A stretch of DNA of 57,631 bases from Butyricicoccus sp. (GCA_020025755.1 JAHHRO010000006.1:1-57631), one strand, 5' to 3'. Shown: positions 6,096 through 14,772, counted from the first letter of the stretch. A program made the numbers and translations. Notes: generated by a model from the sequence alone, not told the origin.

Positions 6096-8654
6096 ATGTA
6101 TCAATTAACGATCAATGGAAAGGTATATGAGTCTGAACAGGATAAGCGTTTGATGGATGTTCTGCGCGGTGAATTGGGATATAAATCAGTCAAGGATGGA
6201 TGCTCGGAGGGAGCTTGCGGAACCTGTACGGTGCTCATCGATGGAAAAGCGACCAAATGCTGTGTGCAGAAGCTGTCCCGTCTGAGTGGAAAGACGGTAC
6301 AGACCATCGAAGGTCTGACCGATTCCGAAAAGGAGCTCTATGTTTATGCCTTTGGACACGCAGGTGCCGTGCAGTGCGGCTTCTGTATTCCGGGCATGGT
6401 CATGTGTGCCAAGGCATTGCTGGATACCAACTTGAATCCGACACGCGATGAGATCGCCTTTGCACTGCGCAACAATTACTGCCGCTGTACAGGCTACAAG
6501 AAGATCATTGACGCGATAGAGATCGCGGCGCAGATCCTGCGTGACGGCGGCAAGATCCCCGAAGTGCCGCCGATCACCGGTATAGGTGGACATATACACC
6601 GTATTGATGTACACGCCAAGGTGCTGGGTACAGGCATATATACCGATGATATCGAGATGCCGGGTATGCTGTATGGTTCAGCAGTGCGCGCAGCATATCC
6701 GCGTGCAGTCGTCCGTGCCATCGATACGACGGAAGCGAAAAAGGTACCGGGTATCGTTTATATTGCGACTGCGGATGATATCCCCGGAGAAAACAAGGTG
6801 GGGCATATCAAGCATGATTGGGATACCCTGATCCCTATCTATGGATATACACATTGTCTGGGCGATGCCATCGTGCTGGTGTGCGGCGAGACGATGGAAG
6901 CCGTGGAGCAGGCCAAGAAACTCGTACACATCGAATACGAGGTCAAGGAAGCGGTATTCGATCCGATCGCAGCCATGCAGGAAGGCGCACCACGCGTGCA
7001 TCGCGGCGGCAATATCCTTGCACATGAGAACCTGCATCGTGGGGATCCGGATACGGCGATCGCAAATGCAAAGTATGTGGTCACGCGGCACTATGAGACC
7101 CCGTTTACCGAGCATGCCTTTATGGAACCGGAATGTGCGGTCGCAAGCTATGACAACAATGCGCATACCGTCAAGATCTGGTCGAGCGATCAGGGCGTTT
7201 ATACCACGCAGCATGAATGTGCGCTGATGCTCGGCTTGCCCGATGAGCATGTCCATGTTATCAATGCATTGGTCGGCGGTGCCTTTGGCGGCAAGGAGGA
7301 TATGTCCGTACAGCACCATGCCGCGCTCCTGACCTATCTGACCAAGCGTCCGGTCAAGGTGAAACTGACACGCGAGGAATCCATTCTGGTGCATCCGAAG
7401 CGTCATGCCATGTCCATCGACTGTACCACGGCCTGTGATGAAAACGGTATGCTGGTCGGTACACGCGTGCGCGTAATCTCGGATACGGGCGCGTATGCAT
7501 CGCTGGGCGGTCCTGTTTTACAGCGCGCATGCACCCATGCGGCAGGCCCTTATAATTATCAGAATATCGATATCGATGGAGTTGCCGTCTATACGAACAA
7601 TCCGCCAGCTGGCGCGTTCCGCGGCTTCGGTGTAACACAGACCTGTTTTGCAACCGAATGTAATCTCAATCTTTTGGCAGAGAAGGCAGGTATTTCTCCT
7701 TGGGAGATCCGTTACCGCAATGCCATTCGTCCGGGACAGGAACTGCCCAACGGTCAGATCGCATTTGAGGGAACTGCGCTTGTGGAAACGCTCGAAGCGG
7801 TTCGTGATGTATTTGAACGGCATCCGCGTGCCGGTATTGCCTGTGCAATGAAGAATGCCGGTGTTGGCGTGGGTTTGGCGGACTGGGGACGCTGCCGCCT
7901 GACGGTAGAGCATGGCAAGATCTGTATTCGAGCGGGTGCTTCCTGTATTGGTCAGGGGTTGGGGACCGTGCTGACCCAGATCGTCTGTGAAGTGACGGGA
8001 GAACCGGCGGAGAATGTGGTATACATGGCGGCACAGACCAACACCGCGCCGAACTCCGGCGATACCTCAGGCTCCAGACAGACGCTCGTGACCGGCGAGG
8101 CGTGCCGCCGTGCCTGCGAGAAGCTGGTGGAAGCACGCGGCACAGGCACGCTCAAGGATCTGAACCGTCAGCAGTTCCTTGGGGAGTATCTGGCAAAGAC
8201 CGATCCGATGGGTTCGGATAAGCCCAATCCGGTTTCTCATGTCGCGTATGGATATGCAACGCAGGTCGTATGCCTCAACGAAGATGGCACGATCGAGAAG
8301 GTCGTTGCGGCGCACGATGTTGGACGTGCAATCAATCCCAATGCATGTGAGGGACAGATTGAGGGTGGCGTCGTCATGAGTCTTGGATATGCGCTGACCG
8401 AGCGGTTTCCGCTCAGGGAGGGACGCCCCACGCTCAAGCTGGGGCAGCTCGGATTGTTCAAGGCAAACAAGACACCTGATGTACAGTCTATTTTGATCGA
8501 GAAGAACAAGCCCGATCTTGCCTGTGGTGCGGTCGGCATTGGCGAGATCACTTCTATCCCGACCGCGCCAGCCGTGCAGGGCGCATATTATAAGCTGGAT
8601 GGAAAATTCCGGACTTCCCTGCCGCTCGCAGATACCCCGTATACGCCAAAGTAA
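6096..8654 (+). CDS. Fused 2Fe-2S / molybdopterin hydroxylase (xanthine dehydrogenase family)
   Basis: An 852-residue enzyme. Residues 1 to about 155 form a two-cluster 2Fe-2S domain (GCSEGACGTCTV, then QCGFCIPGM and NNYCRCTGY). The rest is the xanthine-dehydrogenase-type molybdopterin domain, with GGAFGGKED, the PAGAFRGFG loop and a C-terminal GIGEI carrying the expected catalytic Glu. No FAD domain or xdhB-like gene is present nearby. The ssnA/ygfK context points to the selenium-dependent molybdenum hydroxylase group, acting on xanthine or another purine in the cytoplasm. ATG 6096 is preferred over GTG 6087 because GGGGTGA sits at the correct distance upstream. Electrons must leave through the iron-sulfur clusters to a partner such as the neighbouring YgfK. 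Confidence 0.85.
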   Translation: MYQLTINGKVYESEQDKRLMDVLRGELGYKSVKDGCSEGACGTCTVLIDGKATKCCVQKLSRLSGKTVQTIEGLTDSEKELYVYAFGHAGAVQCGFCIPGMVMCAKALLDTNLNPTRDEIAFALRNNYCRCTGYKKIIDAIEIAAQILRDGGKIPEVPPITGIGGHIHRIDVHAKVLGTGIYTDDIEMPGMLYGSAVRAAYPRAVVRAIDTTEAKKVPGIVYIATADDIPGENKVGHIKHDWDTLIPIYGYTHCLGDAIVLVCGETMEAVEQAKKLVHIEYEVKEAVFDPIAAMQEGAPRVHRGGNILAHENLHRGDPDTAIANAKYVVTRHYETPFTEHAFMEPECAVASYDNNAHTVKIWSSDQGVYTTQHECALMLGLPDEHVHVINALVGGAFGGKEDMSVQHHAALLTYLTKRPVKVKLTREESILVHPKRHAMSIDCTTACDENGMLVGTRVRVISDTGAYASLGGPVLQRACTHAAGPYNYQNIDIDGVAVYTNNPPAGAFRGFGVTQTCFATECNLNLLAEKAGISPWEIRYRNAIRPGQELPNGQIAFEGTALVETLEAVRDVFERHPRAGIACAMKNAGVGVGLADWGRCRLTVEHGKICIRAGASCIGQGLGTVLTQIVCEVTGEPAENVVYMAAQTNTAPNSGDTSGSRQTLVTGEACRRACEKLVEARGTGTLKDLNRQQFLGEYLAKTDPMGSDKPNPVSHVAYGYATQVVCLNEDGTIEKVVAAHDVGRAINPNACEGQIEGGVVMSLGYALTERFPLREGRPTLKLGQLGLFKANKTPDVQSILIEKNKPDLACGAVGIGEITSIPTAPAVQGAYYKLDGKFRTSLPLADTPYTPK

Positions 8655-8678
8655 GTGATATCCTACACCTCAAATACA

Positions 8679-8721
8679 AAACGGGATCGCTGCAAAATCC
8701 TAATTTGCAGCGATCCCGTTT
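8679..8721. terminator. Bidirectional terminator
   Basis: AAACGGGATCGCTGCAAA and its perfect complement (18 bp) flank the loop ATCCTAA. It separates the convergent hydroxylase and TIM-barrel genes and can serve both strands. Confidence 0.9.
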
Positions 8722-8764
8722 GCTCTATAAGCAGGTATAGCGGATGGAGCGGACAATGGGTGGT

Positions 8765-9631
8765 TCAGTTCACCTTGGCTTCATTGGCATATTCCAGATA
8801 GGTCTCCATCATCTGCTTTGCGTCCTCGGCTTGTGTACCGGCGGATTCACAGATAAAACGCGGTGTCCAGCCGCGCCGTGCAATGCAGCGTGCAAGCGGC
8901 GCAAAGTCGGGACCATACTTGGTATCTTCAAAGGTCAAATGGCGCACCTCACCCTTTGCGCTGTATTCGATATGAGAAAAGTGACTGTGGAAGATACGGG
9001 CACGCTCTGTGCCGATTTTGTGCTCCAGCAGGGTCAGGATCGCCTCGAACTGTTCTTCCGTTGCACACTTGCCGCAGGTACGCGCGTTGAGATGCCCGAA
9101 ATCGATGCAGGGGAGCAGGCGGTCATCGAGCGCGACAAGATCGAAGATCTCCTCAGCAGAACCGATCACGCTTTGCTTGCCCATTGTCTCGAGACAGAGG
9201 GTCTGGGTCACACCGGCGCGCTCGACCGCGTCGAGGATATCACGGATGTTTTCGCGTGTGTGCTGGAGGGCTTTGTCGCGCGACTGCTTGCCCACGCCAC
9301 CGGTGTGAACGACAATGCGATCTGCGCCCATCCATTCCGCTGCCTGACAGGATGCCAGTACATAGCTGATATTCTTTTCGATGCGCTCCTCCGTGCGGAC
9401 AGAGAGATTGATATAATAGGGGGCGTGCAGGGACATTGCAATTTTGTAGATCGCCGCCTGTGCGCCGATCTTCCGCGCGGTATCTTCCCCGATATTGACA
9501 CCGCGGCCGCACTGGTATTCATAGGCGTTGAGCCCCATTGCAGAGAGCCAGCGTGGAGCATCTACAGTTGCCTTGAATCCGGCATCGGCAAAGGACTGCG
9601 CGTTTCCGCCCGGTCCGAATTTAATGTTCAT
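8765..9631 (-). CDS. Endonuclease IV-like TIM-barrel protein
   Basis: A 288-residue protein of the AP-endonuclease-2 / xylose-isomerase-like TIM-barrel superfamily. Likely metal-site motifs follow the endonuclease IV order: LHAPYYIN (about residue 70), VVHTGG (about 112), LETMGK (about 147), CIDFGHLNA (about 183), HSHFSH (about 218) and FICESAG near the end. Deoxyribonuclease IV cleaves abasic sites in DNA repair, but some relatives are sugar isomerases. The start is ATG 9631 with GGAGAAA upstream; it overlaps the end of the YqeG gene by 11 bases, so the two are translationally coupled. Repair endonuclease is the likeliest role, not certain. Confidence 0.75.
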   Translation of the reverse strand: MNIKFGPGGNAQSFADAGFKATVDAPRWLSAMGLNAYEYQCGRGVNIGEDTARKIGAQAAIYKIAMSLHAPYYINLSVRTEERIEKNISYVLASCQAAEWMGADRIVVHTGGVGKQSRDKALQHTRENIRDILDAVERAGVTQTLCLETMGKQSVIGSAEEIFDLVALDDRLLPCIDFGHLNARTCGKCATEEQFEAILTLLEHKIGTERARIFHSHFSHIEYSAKGEVRHLTFEDTKYGPDFAPLARCIARRGWTPRFICESAGTQAEDAKQMMETYLEYANEAKVN

Positions 9632-10130
9632 TCTGGTTTCTCCTTCTTGCGCGGCGGATAAAGATGCTTTCAAACAGGCGATAGCGTACCCCGATCCACA
9701 GATCCTTGCGATCGATGGTTTCAATGTAGCAGGTCAGTGCACCGACATGATTGCCGCCCAAAGTATCGGTATAGATCTGATCGCCGATGACAGCGATTTC
9801 GGAAAAGGGCAGCCCCAGCCGCGCTGCACCCATACGGAATCCGCGCGAGAGCGGCTTGAGCGCGCGTCCCTGCCACTCAATATTGATGGACTCGGCAAAG
9901 ATGCGTACACGGGTTCCGTTGTTGTTCGAGAGAAGCATGGGGTGGATGCCTGCCTTGCGCAGGCTGTCGAGCCATGCGATGAGGCGTGCGTTTCCGGTTG
10001 GCTGGTGGCGCGAAACCAAGGTGCCGTCCAGATCGATCAGGCAGCCGCGGATGCCGTGTGCCTGTAAAAATTCAGGGGTGATATCGGTTACGGTATCGAA
10101 TACATAGCGTGGGGTCAACAAATGCTTCAT
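9621..10130 (-). CDS. YqeG family HAD-type phosphatase
   Basis: A 169-residue HAD-superfamily IIIA phosphatase. Motif I is LIDLDGTLV (about residues 31-39), with the nucleophilic and acid/base aspartates; motif II is MLLSNNN (about 65-71); the GLPFSEIAVIGDQIYTDTLGG block carries the magnesium-binding aspartates. Members resemble mitochondrial Gep4/PTPMT2-type phosphatidylglycerophosphate phosphatases, so a lipid-phosphate substrate is possible, but bacterial YqeG proteins are mostly uncharacterised. Its stop overlaps the start of the TIM-barrel gene. It diverges from the unknown gene starting at 10207. Confidence 0.85.
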   Translation of the reverse strand: MKHLLTPRYVFDTVTDITPEFLQAHGIRGCLIDLDGTLVSRHQPTGNARLIAWLDSLRKAGIHPMLLSNNNGTRVRIFAESINIEWQGRALKPLSRGFRMGAARLGLPFSEIAVIGDQIYTDTLGGNHVGALTCYIETIDRKDLWIGVRYRLFESIFIRRARRRNQNEH

Positions 10131-10206
10131 GAGTTCCTCCTGTCATAAAAGTAAAACAGCACGCATAAAAATGGTGGTAAGTGTAAAAATGGAGGGTGGT
10201 CGCTTG

Positions 10207-10956
10207 ATGGTGCAGGATCTGGTTTTGGTGTGTGCAGGTGCAGATAGCGTACATGCACGGGAAAGTGGTTTGCCGCTGCTGCAATTTGGTCTGCGGCTAC
10301 AGGGGGATGGCGGAGTCGCGCGAACGCTGTTATCCTCAGGACATCAGGAATATCTGGGCGTAACAGAACAGGGATTGACACGGGTTACCCCCATCCTTTG
10401 CAGTCAACTGTTGGCAGAGGCCGATCGAGTGGAGGCAAAGGCGTTGTTCGTGGACTGCGAGAGTCATACACAGGCTGTGGATACTTTGCTGCACATGCTG
10501 GATGAACAAACGGAGAAGCACAAGATCCGGCTGTTTGTTCCGCTTTGTCAGGCGCAGTCGGTGACCCATGCCCATTTGGTTGCAGATACTGCGATTAGCG
10601 GCGGCTGCCTTCAGGAACGCTTCCAGAAACTGGTACACAAGTATCCGGGACGCATTGCAGCCGACCTCCGCGCCATTTCACGCGATTTTTTACTGCCGTC
10701 TGCGGATACAGAGGGGGCTCCCTTATCCACAAAGGAACGGGAAGCCTTGCAGACCCAGCTTGGGGTACAGCCGTTCTTTTCACGCGAATTGTGTGCGCGG
10801 TATTTCACCTATATGGACAGGGAAAACAATGGTCACTTTGTACTGTTCGATGATGCGGATACCTTGCAGGCGAAATGCAAGTGCCTCGAGCAGCTGTCTG
10901 TGTCTCCGATCTTTGCGCGATACAGCGATATCCGCGCGTTTTTGCCTATGCTTTGA
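10207..10956 (+). CDS. Protein of unknown function
   Basis: A 249-residue cytoplasmic-looking protein without signal peptide or membrane segment. I do not recognise the family. Alternating hydrophobic stretches (VQDLVLVCAG, AKALFVDCE, IRLFVPLCQA, GRIAADLRAIS) suggest a Rossmann-like or TIM-barrel alpha/beta fold. The ATG at 10207 is chosen because GGAGGGTGG lies just upstream; the longer frame from 10129 starts near the divergent yqeG start and has no ribosome site. It ends by overlapping the converging YbaK gene by 11 bases, with no terminator between. Confidence 0.7.
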   Translation: MVQDLVLVCAGADSVHARESGLPLLQFGLRLQGDGGVARTLLSSGHQEYLGVTEQGLTRVTPILCSQLLAEADRVEAKALFVDCESHTQAVDTLLHMLDEQTEKHKIRLFVPLCQAQSVTHAHLVADTAISGGCLQERFQKLVHKYPGRIAADLRAISRDFLLPSADTEGAPLSTKEREALQTQLGVQPFFSRELCARYFTYMDRENNGHFVLFDDADTLQAKCKCLEQLSVSPIFARYSDIRAFLPML

Positions 10957-11419
10957 TGAGATCCGCGGTGGATGCGCCAACCAGTGCGATCAGCTCGTTT
11001 GGGTCACATTCGATCTGCCAGCCGATCTTTCCAGCAGACACCATGATCGTTGGCAAGATCTCTGCGATTTCGTGAAAGACAATGGGGAAGGGCTTTTTCA
11101 TGCCCACTGGGGAGCATCCGCCGCGCACATAGCCCGTGAGGGGCAGCAGCTCTTTGACATGGATGAGCTCGACCGCTTTTTCGCCAACGGCTTTGGCAGC
11201 TTTTTTAAGATCGAGTTCTTCAGCGACAGGGATATCGAACACGAAGTGATTGCCACTTTTGCCGCGTGCAACCAGTGTCTTATAGACACATTCGGGGTTC
11301 TGACCGAGCAGCTGGGCAACCTGTACGCCGTCTACCGCTTCTTTTCCATGGGGGTAGGTATGAGGGGTATAGACGACCCCGTGTTGTTCCAAAATGCGCA
11401 TGACATTGGTCTTTTCCAT
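10946..11419 (-). CDS. ybaK: Cys-tRNA(Pro)/aminoacyl-tRNA deacylase YbaK
   Basis: A 157-residue protein of the YbaK/EbsC editing family, which hydrolyses mischarged Cys-tRNA(Pro) in trans. It shows the conserved VYKTLVARG segment with the functional lysine (about residues 45-53), the FVFDIPVAEELDLKKAAKAVG block and the GYVRGGCSPVGMKK signature (about 97-110). Length and motif order fit the family well. It starts at ATG 11419 and is transcribed alone, convergent with the unknown gene 10207-10956. Confidence 0.92.
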   Translation of the reverse strand: MEKTNVMRILEQHGVVYTPHTYPHGKEAVDGVQVAQLLGQNPECVYKTLVARGKSGNHFVFDIPVAEELDLKKAAKAVGEKAVELIHVKELLPLTGYVRGGCSPVGMKKPFPIVFHEIAEILPTIMVSAGKIGWQIECDPNELIALVGASTADLIKA

Positions 11420-11583
11420 GCAATATCATCTCCTAAAATGGTATTATAACATGCTTTTGCCGTTACGCAAAGTAGTTGCCTGCAAAATTTCGCTGGTAAT
11501 CTACAACAAATCAGTGTATAATGTCTGCAAAGCATAATAACATAATAAAATGTACACACAAAAATAGAGCGAGGTGAGAGGGC

Positions 11584-11703
11584 ATGAAAAAAGGACTGTC
11601 CATTGGTGTGTTTGTTGTGGGACTTGCGCTGACGGCACTCAGTCTAACGGCTATGATTTTGGGCGCATGTGGTATGGGTGCGCGTGACCGAAATGAGATC
11701 TGA
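11584..11703 (+). CDS. Small single-span membrane protein or lipopeptide (39 aa)
   Basis: An open frame of 39 codons directly behind GAGGTGAGAGGGC, a strong ribosome site. The product begins MKKG, has one hydrophobic segment (about residues 5-27) and ends in a charged tail (ARDRNEI). An ILGAC sequence could act as a lipobox, which would leave a very short lipopeptide. It is followed by a terminator, so it is probably a real mono-cistronic small gene. No known family is recognised. Confidence 0.55.
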   Translation: MKKGLSIGVFVVGLALTALSLTAMILGACGMGARDRNEI

Positions 11704-11717
11704 AGAAAATAGAGAAG

Positions 11718-11757
11718 TTCCCAATGCGGCAAAGATTGCTGTGTTGGGAATTTTTTT
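11718..11757 (+). terminator. Terminator after small membrane ORF
   Basis: TTCCCAA and TTGGGAA pair around an inner GCGGCAA/TTGCTGT stem, followed by TTTTTTT. Confidence 0.8.
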
Positions 11758-11817
11758 GTATAAAGGAGATGGGACTGCTGCATACTAGGAGAAACAAAGC
11801 AAGGAGGCGCAATCTAT

Positions 11818-11985
11818 ATGGAACAGGAGTATCCGAAGTATCAGTTTCCATCCTTTGATGAGATCGACAGCATAGAGGACTGTCATCGTGTACCGCGTGC
11901 CGATCCGGAAGGCTTGGATAAGGCAAAAACCTATACGGACATTTACAATATACCGCATGACCCACCAAATCGCGCAAAGCGTTAA
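11818..11985 (+). CDS. Small acidic protein (55 aa), unknown function
   Basis: A 55-codon frame behind AAGGAGG at a good spacing. The product is soluble, acidic and aromatic (EYPKYQFPSFDEIDSIEDCH..), with a proline-rich end (IPHDPPNRAKR). It lies 34 bases before the small HMA-like gene in the same direction, so the two may share a transcript. No family is recognised; the coding call rests on the ribosome site and the amino-acid composition. Confidence 0.55.
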   Translation: MEQEYPKYQFPSFDEIDSIEDCHRVPRADPEGLDKAKTYTDIYNIPHDPPNRAKR

Positions 11986-12019
11986 AAATGCGTTCCGTCA
12001 CATGGGTTAGGGGGCGAAA

Positions 12020-12232
12020 ATGGCAATTCAGGCAGCAAAATTTTATTGCACGGGCATACCAGATTATGGAGTGCTCCAAGACCAGATGGCACGGATGCCG
12101 GGAATCACCCGAGTTGCCATTGACCGCCGAGCCGCTGGTGTGACAGTTGATTGGGAAGACACCGCCGTGACACCCCAGCGCATTGAACTGATGTTCAATG
12201 CATTGGGGTACCGGAAGTGTAGAACAATATAG
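12020..12232 (+). CDS. Small HMA-like domain protein without CxxC
   Basis: A 70-residue protein whose size and beta-alpha-beta pattern (KFYCTGIPDYGVLQDQMARMPGITRVAIDRRAAGVTVDWED..ALGY) resemble a heavy-metal-associated ferredoxin-like domain. The metal-binding CxxC is replaced by YCTGIPD, so classical copper or zinc binding is doubtful. It follows the 55-residue small gene and is followed at once by a strong terminator. It may be a degenerate metallochaperone or an unrelated ferredoxin-like fold. Confidence 0.6.
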   Translation: MAIQAAKFYCTGIPDYGVLQDQMARMPGITRVAIDRRAAGVTVDWEDTAVTPQRIELMFNALGYRKCRTI

Positions 12233-12233
12233 G

Positions 12234-12261
12234 AAAGGAGAGGGCAAACGCCCTCTCCTTT
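12234..12261. terminator. Bidirectional terminator
   Basis: A perfect 12-bp stem (AAAGGAGAGGGC and its complement) around AAAC, between the convergent HMA-like gene and pepP. Confidence 0.88.
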
Positions 12262-12267
12262 GAGATT

Positions 12268-13332
12268 TTACAGGATCAGCAGATTCTTAGGTGCAAGGGT
12301 CAGCACTTGGTTGCCGTCCGCAGTCAAATACAACATGTCCTCGATGCGAACACCGAACTTGCCCGGCAGGTAGATGCCCGGCTCTGCCGTCACGACCGCG
12401 CCAGCCGGAAGCGGCTTGTCATTGCGGAAGGAAACGGTCGGTGTTTCATGGATGAACAGACCCACGCCATGACCGAAGCCGTGACCAAAGTAGTCACCAA
12501 AACCGGCGTCTGTGATGATCTTGCGGCCTGCACCATCCACCTCGCGTCCGGTCACGCCGGCCTTGGCGATCTCCATGCCTGCCAGCTGCGCCTTGAGGAC
12601 GGTCTCATATACATGGCACATCTCATCGGTTGCCGTGCCAACGGCAATGGTACGGGTCATATCGGAGCAGTAGCCGTTATAGATACAGCCGAAGTCCATC
12701 GTTACAAAGTCGCCTGCCTCGATCGGCTTGTCAGAGGGCACACCGTGCGGCTTGGAAGAGTTGGTGCCTGAGACGACGATCGGATCGAAGGACATATTCT
12801 CTGCGCCGTGGTGCAGCATCAGATAGGTCAGGCGTGCCGCGATCTCACGCTCGGTCACACCTGGGCGGATATCGTTGAAGATCTCCTCCAGTGCAGTCTC
12901 TGCAATGCGCTGTGCCGCAATGATGTTTTCCAGTTCATCCGGTGTCTTGATCGCGCGAAGCTCATTCATAAGATCCTTCTGCGGAACGACCTCTGCCTTG
13001 AGGCTCTTGGACCAACTCATATAGTCCGCAAAGGTCAGGCAATCGTCCTCGAGTGCAACGGTATGCGCCTTGTCTGCCTCAACGAGCGGTACGATCACGT
13101 CTGCATAAGAGCGTCCGGTCTCGATCTCACGAACCTCGACCTCCTTGACGCTTGCGCGTGCTGCTTCGATATAGCGGAAATCGGTATAGAATACCGCTTC
13201 GTTCTGCGAGATATAGACCGCGCCTGCGGAGGAGCGGAAGCCGGTTGCATAATGACGGTTCTTGGGATCGGACAGGATAATGGCATCCAGCCCACGCGCA
13301 CGGAGCACTTCCCGAATTTTTTCGATTCTCAT
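12268..13332 (-). CDS. pepP: Xaa-Pro aminopeptidase (M24 family)
   Basis: A 354-residue metallopeptidase with the pita-bread fold. The N-terminal creatinase-like domain starts RIEKIREVLRARGLDAII. The C-terminal M24 domain shows the dinuclear metal ligands in TMDFGCIYNGYCSDMTRT, FGHGFGHGVGLFIHE, TAEPGIY and GVRIEDM. It removes N-terminal residues preceding proline from peptides in the cytoplasm. The start ATG overlaps the stop of aroQ in an ATGA arrangement, so the two are coupled. PepQ-type dipeptidase is the alternative; the short length and aroQ neighbour are common for the Firmicute PepP/YqhT type. Confidence 0.9.
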   Translation of the reverse strand: MRIEKIREVLRARGLDAIILSDPKNRHYATGFRSSAGAVYISQNEAVFYTDFRYIEAARASVKEVEVREIETGRSYADVIVPLVEADKAHTVALEDDCLTFADYMSWSKSLKAEVVPQKDLMNELRAIKTPDELENIIAAQRIAETALEEIFNDIRPGVTEREIAARLTYLMLHHGAENMSFDPIVVSGTNSSKPHGVPSDKPIEAGDFVTMDFGCIYNGYCSDMTRTIAVGTATDEMCHVYETVLKAQLAGMEIAKAGVTGREVDGAGRKIITDAGFGDYFGHGFGHGVGLFIHETPTVSFRNDKPLPAGAVVTAEPGIYLPGKFGVRIEDMLYLTADGNQVLTLAPKNLLIL

Positions 13333-13763
13333 AGTAACAACTCCTTTACAGCATCTACTGCTAATAAATAACTATTTTTTCCAAATCCGGCAATGACTCC
13401 GGCGCACACGGGGCCGATGACGGAGATATGGCGGAATTCTTCGCGTGCATGTACATTGGATAAATGCACCTCTACAACAGGCAGGCGCACCGCGGCGATC
13501 GCATCCCGAATGGCGATCGAGTAATGGGTATAGGCACCGGCGTTGAGGATGATCGCATCACAGTCTTTCTGTGCAGCGTGGATATGGTCGATGATTTCGC
13601 CCTCGGAGTTGGACTGGAACGCGATGCAGTCCATGTGATTTTTGCGGCACTTGTCGATCACTTCGGCATTGATGCCTGCCAGTGTATCTCGTCCATAAAT
13701 ACCCGGTTCACGCTCCCCAAGCAGGTTCAGATTGGGTCCGTGAAGGAGCAGGATCTTTTTCAT
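13329..13763 (-). CDS. aroQ: Type II 3-dehydroquinate dehydratase
   Basis: A 144-residue enzyme of the shikimate pathway that dehydrates 3-dehydroquinate. All family signatures are present: GPNLNLLGEREPGIYG with the catalytic tyrosine (about residues 9-24), QSNSEGEIID (about 50-59), NAGAYTHYSIAIRDA with the active-site His (about 75-89), and EVHLSN (about 98-103). The length is standard for type II dehydroquinases, which assemble as dodecamers. A GGGAGG ribosome site precedes ATG 13763. It is coupled to pepP downstream and sits directly after the AEC transporter gene on the same strand. Confidence 0.96.
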   Translation of the reverse strand: MKKILLLHGPNLNLLGEREPGIYGRDTLAGINAEVIDKCRKNHMDCIAFQSNSEGEIIDHIHAAQKDCDAIILNAGAYTHYSIAIRDAIAAVRLPVVEVHLSNVHAREEFRHISVIGPVCAGVIAGFGKNSYLLAVDAVKELLL

Positions 13764-13779
13764 TCTAACATGACCTCCC

Positions 13780-14727
13780 TTAGAATAAAGTAACGGATTC
13801 TATCAAGAAACTCATCACGGCAATGATAGCAGGCAGAGTGATGAGTGATAATAGCGTAGAGAGTGCAACTGTCTTGGTGGAAAACAGATAGTCGGAGCCG
13901 TGGATCTGCGCAAACATCGCAGCCGCGATCGCGCAGGGCGCAGCCGCACCCACAAGCAGAGTGAGCTTTGCAGTCGTGTCCAAGGGAATGAACAGGAGCA
14001 CAAGCATCGTGCAGGCAGGGATGAGCAGGAGGCGTACCGCACTTGCTTTCCAGACCTCGCGGTCAAGGAAACAGCTTTTGAGATCGACCTGTGCCATATA
14101 CGCGCCCAGCACCAGCATGGCGAGCGGGGTGTTGAGGTTTGCAAGGTGCGTCAGGGCAAGGCTTACATCAGCAGGCAGGGTAAACGGTGAGACAAAGAGC
14201 ACAACGCCAAGTGAGGCGGCAACGATGCCGGGGTTGAGCAGGATACGTTGTGTGGAGAACCGGAAATTGCGATCGACCTGTGCGAGTCCGTAGGTCCAGA
14301 GTACGACCGCCATAGTGACGATATGCGCCGAGCCTAAGAATACACCGGTTTCTCCGAACATGGCACTGAGTAAGGGCAGAGCCATGAAACCGTTATTGGA
14401 AAATACAACGCACATGCGGCAGTCTCGATAGTTGTCGGGATGGCCTTTGCGATAGAGCGCGCCGGCAAGGGCTGTGGACAAGATGAATACAAGGATGGCG
14501 CACAGTAAAGTCAGGGCAAGGGTAGAGGCCAGAACTGGATCGAAAACTCGGTTAAAGGAGGAGAGAACACAGCATGGCATAATAAATGCATTCAGGAGAG
14601 TAGAAATTCGCGATGTTGTATGGTTATCCAGAATTTTGCGCCGGAAGAGCAGGTATCCGACGAGCATTAAAAGGAACATTACCAGAATTTGATGAAAGAC
14701 GATCACACTGTTTTGCAGGATAGACAT
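13780..14727 (-). CDS. AEC family transporter
   Basis: A 315-residue integral membrane protein with about ten hydrophobic segments, of the auxin efflux carrier (AEC) family. The N-terminal VFHQILVMFLLMLVGYLLFRRKILD and the MCVVFSNNGFMALPLL segment with its conserved Asn-Asn-Gly are typical. AEC proteins move malate, other small organic acids or related compounds; the substrate here is unknown. The ATG at 14727 fits the AAGGATC ribosome site better than the TTG two codons upstream. It is probably co-transcribed with aroQ and pepP, ending at the terminator at 12234-12261. Confidence 0.85.
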   Translation of the reverse strand: MSILQNSVIVFHQILVMFLLMLVGYLLFRRKILDNHTTSRISTLLNAFIMPCCVLSSFNRVFDPVLASTLALTLLCAILVFILSTALAGALYRKGHPDNYRDCRMCVVFSNNGFMALPLLSAMFGETGVFLGSAHIVTMAVVLWTYGLAQVDRNFRFSTQRILLNPGIVAASLGVVLFVSPFTLPADVSLALTHLANLNTPLAMLVLGAYMAQVDLKSCFLDREVWKASAVRLLLIPACTMLVLLFIPLDTTAKLTLLVGAAAPCAIAAAMFAQIHGSDYLFSTKTVALSTLLSLITLPAIIAVMSFLIESVTLF

Positions 14728-14772
14728 AAACAAGATCCTTTTATGAATAAAATGATTTTATATGGTTAGGAC

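Noticed and set aside
8744..9661. A 305-codon plus-strand frame opposite the TIM-barrel gene
   Set aside because: The minus-strand protein has ordered metal-site motifs; the plus frame runs through the terminator region and matches nothing.
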